Shown one piece after another: positions 8,091-11,340 of a DNA stretch of 11,340 nucleotides. The notes under the pieces are model-generated. The model made no database searches, was not told the origin of the DNA, and saw only the letters and a program-made list of their open reading frames with translations. Position numbers and translations under genes: made by a program. Numbering within the stretch: the stretch's first letter is position 1; each line of letters begins with the position of its first letter. Source of the DNA: Candidatus Peregrinibacteria bacterium (GTDB lineage: Bacteria; Patescibacteriota; Gracilibacteria; UM-FILTER-43-11); assembly GCA_016927155.1 (NCBI GenBank), contig JAFGNE010000070.1, forward strand, positions 1 to 11,340. Direction: 5' to 3'.

Positions 8091-8783
8091 ATGAACAGTC
8101 AAAAACACGACAATCATCTCATCTGCTTTGACCTGGACGGCGTGCTCATCAATTCCATGGAACCCGCCATACGTGCTTTTAAGGAAACCATGGAACGCGA
8201 ACTGGGGCTTGTTTATAATTTCACGGCCGACAAAAAAATGTGGGCGATGGCCCCGCGGGAAAAAATAAACGCGTTATGGGGAGAGGAAATCGGGCGCCGC
8301 GGCATCACGGCTGAAGAAATCGACCGGGCGATGTCCATTTACCAAAAAGCGAAAATGGCCGCCAATATACCGCCTTTTCCCTATGCCAAAGAAACGGTGG
8401 AGCGCATGGCGGCTTATTTTGAAAACATTGCCGTTGTTTCCAGCAACGCCAATTTTGTAGTGGAGGAAACACTGAAGAGAATCGGAGTCCTGCCTTACGT
8501 CAAAAAAATCATCGGCACCGATGACGTAAAAGAGGCCAAACCCGACCCCGCCATGTACCTGAAAGCCGTTGGTTATTTTAAAGCAGAACCAAAGCGCTCT
8601 CTCACTTTCGAGGATTCCACGTTTGGCATACAGGCCGGCAGGAATGCTGGCATCCATGCCATTGGCGTGGCCACCGGCGTGGAGACTTTTGAAGAACTCC
8701 AAAAAACCCCGGCGGATATTGTCGTTCGCGGGCTTTCTGAGGTGTCGCCGGAACTGGTTTTAAAGGTTCTGGAGGGCATTTAG
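8091..8783 (+). CDS. HAD-superfamily hydrolase (phosphatase/phosphomutase type, subfamily I)
   Basis: This is a predicted cytoplasmic, Mg-dependent phosphate-transferring enzyme of 230 residues. The four HAD motifs are present: FDLDGV at 13-18 (nucleophile D14, acid/base D16), VVSSN at 115-119, the lysine of AKPDP at 149-153 (K150), and FEDSTFGIQAG at 173-183 (E174, D175). A helical cap domain fills about 20-95, as in phosphoglycolate phosphatase and beta-phosphoglucomutase relatives. The substrate cannot be read from the sequence. An in-frame ATG at 8070 would add seven residues, but it sits on the predicted -10 box, so I chose 8091. The gene is divergent from valS, and its 3' end overlaps the convergent small gene by 24 bases, leaving no space for an ordinary terminator. 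No Shine-Dalgarno sequence is visible. Confidence 0.88.
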   Translation: MNSQKHDNHLICFDLDGVLINSMEPAIRAFKETMERELGLVYNFTADKKMWAMAPREKINALWGEEIGRRGITAEEIDRAMSIYQKAKMAANIPPFPYAKETVERMAAYFENIAVVSSNANFVVEETLKRIGVLPYVKKIIGTDDVKEAKPDPAMYLKAVGYFKAEPKRSLTFEDSTFGIQAGRNAGIHAIGVATGVETFEELQKTPADIVVRGLSEVSPELVLKVLEGI

Positions 8784-9134
8784 CACCGCTTCCTCTTCCG
8801 CCCTCTCTTTTTCTTCCTGTTCTTTCTCCGTTTTAATCCTGGCCTGTTTTTTTTCGCGGTAGGCCTCTTCATCAAAAGCGGGGCCTGTTTTTTTTGGGGT
8901 GCCGCTGGCGGCTTTTTGTGCTTCTTCGATTTGTTTTTTTTCGTTGTTTAAGATGTCCCGCAGGTTGGCGATCTGCTCATCCGTCATGATAGGGAGCACG
9001 TCTATCCAATACTGCCGTTCTTCATCGTCCATGGAATGGCTGTCCAAAACCAGATCAATAAGTTCGCCGAATTTGGCCCGGGTATCTTCGGGGACATGGA
9101 TTTTCGGTGTTGTGGTTGTCGCGTCATCCGCCAT
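8760..9134 (-). CDS. Small 124-residue charged helical protein of unknown function
   Basis: This 124-codon frame begins ATGGCGGATGAC, the same 12 bases that open the giant gene. Residues 20-72 form a putative helical domain with W43, T51, E53 and Q54 in the motif EERQYW...MTDEQI. It aligns without gaps around these residues to the 83-residue protein at 4975-5226. A Gly/Pro/Lys linker follows (about 76-88), then a strongly charged Lys/Glu helix (about 90-116), likely coiled coil, and a short hydrophobic end (VLNALQNL). It has no signal peptide or membrane segment. Its own promoter is at 9158-9186, nearly identical in design to that of the 83-residue gene. The stop lies inside the 3' end of the HAD gene on the other strand. 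Function is not recognised. Confidence 0.78.
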   Translation of the reverse strand: MADDATTTTPKIHVPEDTRAKFGELIDLVLDSHSMDDEERQYWIDVLPIMTDEQIANLRDILNNEKKQIEEAQKAASGTPKKTGPAFDEEAYREKKQARIKTEKEQEEKERAEEEAVLNALQNL

Positions 9135-9157
9135 TTCTTTTGGTTTACTATCTATTT

Positions 9158-9186
9158 ATTATACCAAAAAACAAGCCTAAAGGCAA
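9158..9186 (-). promoter_or_regulatory. Extended -10 promoter of the 124-residue protein gene
   Basis: On the minus strand, TTGCCT (9186-9181), a 17-base spacer and a perfect TATAAT (9163-9158) with TGG in front form a strong extended -10 promoter. The string TTTTTTGGTATAATA is the same as at the 83-residue gene's promoter. The leader would be about 17 bases with no clear Shine-Dalgarno sequence. Confidence 0.7.
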
Positions 9187-9200
9187 GGCAACGGGCAGAA

Positions 9201-9318
9201 AGCTCGCCTGGTTCCTGATTTTCTTGCGTCGGAACTCCCCCGCCAAGGCGGGATCAAACACCTCCGCGTGCCCGCCTGTACCAGTATGGGCAGGCGAAAA
9301 TCAGGAATCCAGGCTTAC
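9201..9318 (-). repeat. Structured repeat, copy B (inverted orientation, extra hairpin)
   Basis: The arms GCCTGGTTCCTGATTTTC (9206-9223) and GAAAATCAGGAATCCAGGC (9296-9314) pair over 18 bp with a single bulged base. Read on the minus strand, the interior has the family motifs: GAGGTGTTTGA (9264-9254), a hairpin CCCGCC-AA-GGCGGG (9239-9252) and the segment AGTTCCGACGCAA. Compared with copy A it carries about 24 extra bases next to one arm, which form another hairpin (CGCCTG 9273-9278 with CAGGCG 9291-9296). It lies 14 bases upstream of the -35 of the 124-residue gene. Confidence 0.85.
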
Positions 9319-9323
9319 TTTCT

Positions 9324-9426
9324 AAGCGCGAGTCGGAGTATTCGGATTTTCGAAGACGAGATGTTTGAGGTCCGATGTACATCGGACCGAGTTTCGAGTC
9401 AAGAAAATCCGAAACTCCGGCGAGCG
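9324..9426 (+). repeat. Structured repeat, copy C (at prsW 3' end)
   Basis: The arms CGGAGTATTCGGATTTTC (9334-9351) and GAAAATCCGAAACTCCG (9403-9419) pair with one bulge. The interior holds GAGATGTTTGAGG (9358-9370; 12 of 13 as in copy A), a perfect 20-base palindrome GGTCCGATGTACATCGGACC (9369-9388) and GAGTTTCGA (9389-9397; identical to A). Its edges resemble A (AAGCGCGAG on the left, CGAGC on the right). The prsW stop codon directly abuts its right edge. Confidence 0.85.
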
Positions 9427-10272
9427 CTAAACAACCTTAAGGATTTTTTGGTTCAGTTTTTTGGTGAAAAGGTAAGAAACGTACAGGAACCCGCCGATGA
9501 TTCCCGGGACCAGGAGGAATGTCAGGTTTTCACCGAAAACGGCGAAAGTGGTGCCCAGATTGAAAAACGCGTGCAGGAAAACGGCCGCCATCATGCCTTC
9601 CATGACAAGCGCCTGTTTTTCATGGCCGCCCCTGCGGGAAGGCAGGGCTTTTAAAATGTTGTGGCGGATGATGTGGAGGCTCAGGATCTCGCGGTCCACA
9701 AAATCGCGCAGGCTGAAGGCGAGCAGTTTTTTCTGTTCGAAAGGGGAAATCTGTTTGGAGAAATAAGCGTACGCCCAAATAAGCCCCGCAATCCCCGAAA
9801 AAAGCGTGTGCGCCAGCATGGTGCCGAAACTGCGGAAAGCGACCACATAAAGCAGGTCAACGGCGCCGCTGTGGGCTGTTAGGAACGCGTAAAGGTAAAA
9901 CAGGTTTTCCACAAACGCGAAGCCCAGGGCCGCGGTTACCGCGTAAACCACCCCGTCAATCACTTGGTTAAAATGGATTTTATTGCGGGTAACCGTAAAA
10001 ATGGCGGCCGAAAGCTTCGCCATTTCTTCCATCGCGGCAAAAAGAAAAACCGTGACAACCCCTTCAATAACCAAGGCGCCCAGATTGTATTTTTCCAGAA
10101 AAAAACGCAGGGCCAGGAAAGGGATTCCCGCCACGGCGCCCATCAGGAACGTTTTGGCGATCACCTTTTTCGGTTCAAGGTCTTTGTAATCCTTATGATA
10201 ATAAAACGCGAGCCAGCATAAGGCGGGCAGCAAGGCGAAAAAAAACGCGGTGGCGAAATGGGCAAAATCCAT
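9427..10272 (-). CDS. PrsW-family intramembrane protease
   Basis: This is a predicted polytopic membrane protein of 281 residues, related to PrsW, the site-1 protease that cleaves an anti-sigma factor in Bacillus. Family motifs are seen in order: MEEMAKL with E82, E83 and K86; DGVVYAVTAALGFAFVEN (106-123) with E122 and N123; RSFGTMLAH with R147 and H155; and HAFFNLG with H234 and N238. These glutamates and histidines are the expected catalytic or metal-site residues. About seven hydrophobic segments are visible (for example 5-23, 40-58, 66-82, 103-130, 150-170, 225-243 and 250-270). A cytosolic loop at about 172-218 contains a small palindrome in its DNA. The gene begins 8 bases after greA, so it is probably co-transcribed with it and with the sigma factor. 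The substrate is unknown, and it need not be an anti-sigma factor. The stop is TAG, right beside repeat C. Confidence 0.85.
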   Translation of the reverse strand: MDFAHFATAFFFALLPALCWLAFYYHKDYKDLEPKKVIAKTFLMGAVAGIPFLALRFFLEKYNLGALVIEGVVTVFLFAAMEEMAKLSAAIFTVTRNKIHFNQVIDGVVYAVTAALGFAFVENLFYLYAFLTAHSGAVDLLYVVAFRSFGTMLAHTLFSGIAGLIWAYAYFSKQISPFEQKKLLAFSLRDFVDREILSLHIIRHNILKALPSRRGGHEKQALVMEGMMAAVFLHAFFNLGTTFAVFGENLTFLLVPGIIGGFLYVSYLFTKKLNQKILKVV

Positions 10273-10280
10273 TTCCGGGC

Positions 10281-10769
10281 TTATTTGATTTTGAGGATTT
10301 TATATTCGTAAATCCCCGCGGGCACCTTGACCTTGATGACGTCGTTTTTGGTTTTTCCCAAAAGGGCCGAACCGATAGGGGATTCGTTGGAGATTTTTTG
10401 TTCCATAGGGTTCGCTTCCGTGCTGCCCACAATGGTGTAGGTTTCCGCCTCATCATCTTCCGTGAGGTTTTTGACCGTTACCGTCGTGCCGATCTGCACG
10501 GTATCCTGGCCGACTTTTTCGTCGGAAATGATGCGGGCATTCGAAATCATCTTTTCGAGTTCCGCGATGCGGCCTTCCACAAAAGCCTGTTCGTTTTTTG
10601 CCTCTTCGTATTCCGAATTTTCGGAGAGGTCGCCGTACGCGATGGCTTCCTTCAGCCTTTTGGCCACTTCTTTGCGGCGCACGTCTTTGTATTCCTTAAG
10701 CTCGTCTTTCAGTTTGGCGAGGCCTGATTTGGTAACCAGCACTTCTTTTTCATTGGTAGCGTCTGCCAT
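10281..10769 (-). CDS. greA: Transcription elongation factor GreA
   Basis: GreA binds the secondary channel of RNA polymerase and stimulates cleavage of backtracked RNA. At 162 residues it is the usual size. The N-terminal coiled coil (about 10-78) carries the tip signature GDLSENSEYEEAKNEQ at 46-61, with acidic residues D47 and E50 that act at the polymerase active site. The C-terminal FKBP-like domain (about 85-162) includes the family segments VQIGTTVTV (91-99) and SPIGSALLGK (130-139). The gene lies 34 bases after rpoD and 8 bases before the PrsW-family gene, in the same direction. A TATATT at 10784-10779 could be a weak internal -10, but no good -35 accompanies it. No Shine-Dalgarno sequence stands out. 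Confidence 0.96.
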   Translation of the reverse strand: MADATNEKEVLVTKSGLAKLKDELKEYKDVRRKEVAKRLKEAIAYGDLSENSEYEEAKNEQAFVEGRIAELEKMISNARIISDEKVGQDTVQIGTTVTVKNLTEDDEAETYTIVGSTEANPMEQKISNESPIGSALLGKTKNDVIKVKVPAGIYEYKILKIK

Positions 10770-10803
10770 GGGATTTTAAATATAAGGTGATAAATGAAAA
10801 AAT

Positions 10804-11340
<537 letters not shown>

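Noticed and set aside
8274..8702. Open frame of 142 codons antisense to the HAD gene
   Set aside because: It lies entirely within a gene with all catalytic motifs, lacks a recognisable domain and looks like a codon-bias shadow.
9201..9426. CRISPR array in the repeat-rich stretch
   Set aside because: There are only two copies, in opposite orientation, about 100 bases each with large internal palindromes; no regularly spaced short direct repeats occur.
10779..10784. Promoter directly in front of greA
   Set aside because: TATATT is a fair -10 match, but nothing like a -35 or TG extension accompanies it, and it would leave a leader of only a few bases; not listed as a feature.

Overview
The window looks like a chromosomal segment of an uncultivated bacterium that uses the standard genetic code. 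By eye GC is about half. It carries core genes (primary sigma factor, greA, valS). Shine-Dalgarno signals are weak or absent, mapped leaders are short, and there is one very large orphan protein with several membrane segments. This combination fits a Patescibacteria/CPR-type genome, possibly Peregrinibacteria-like, but that placement is inference and not proven here. In-frame UGA serves as a stop (valS) and glycine is encoded by GGN codons, so the UGA=Gly code of Gracilibacteria/Absconditabacteria does not apply.

Layout, left to right. The 3' end of an unrecognised + strand gene (2-157) meets, 3 bases away, the stop of a 1604-residue minus-strand protein of unknown function (161-4975). That giant gene is coupled by a TAATG overlap to a small upstream gene (4975-5226). 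Next come a promoter, a structured repeat (A, 5314-5410) and valS (5393-8032, minus). valS is divergent from a HAD-family hydrolase gene (8091-8783, plus), and their promoters overlap in a very short intergenic gap. The HAD gene overlaps tail-to-tail by 24 bases with a small minus-strand gene (8760-9134). A 292-base gene-free stretch (9135-9426) then holds that gene's promoter and two more copies of the repeat (B and C). The window ends with an apparent minus-strand cluster: rpoD (5' end cut off), greA, and a PrsW-family intramembrane protease gene.

Functionally, the right side is transcription machinery (sigma factor and transcript-cleavage factor) followed by a membrane protease of a family known to act in anti-sigma-factor cleavage. 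The middle is translation (valyl-tRNA synthetase). The left side is an uncharacterised two-gene unit.

Two things stand out. First, there is a three-copy family of modular inverted-repeat elements whose outer arms and inner motifs are conserved, while the hairpin at the tip changes sequence but stays self-complementary. Copies A and C sit at the 3' ends of genes, and A supplies the last five codons and the stop of valS. Second, the two small genes appear to share a short W...T.EQ domain and both use nearly the same extended -10 promoter.
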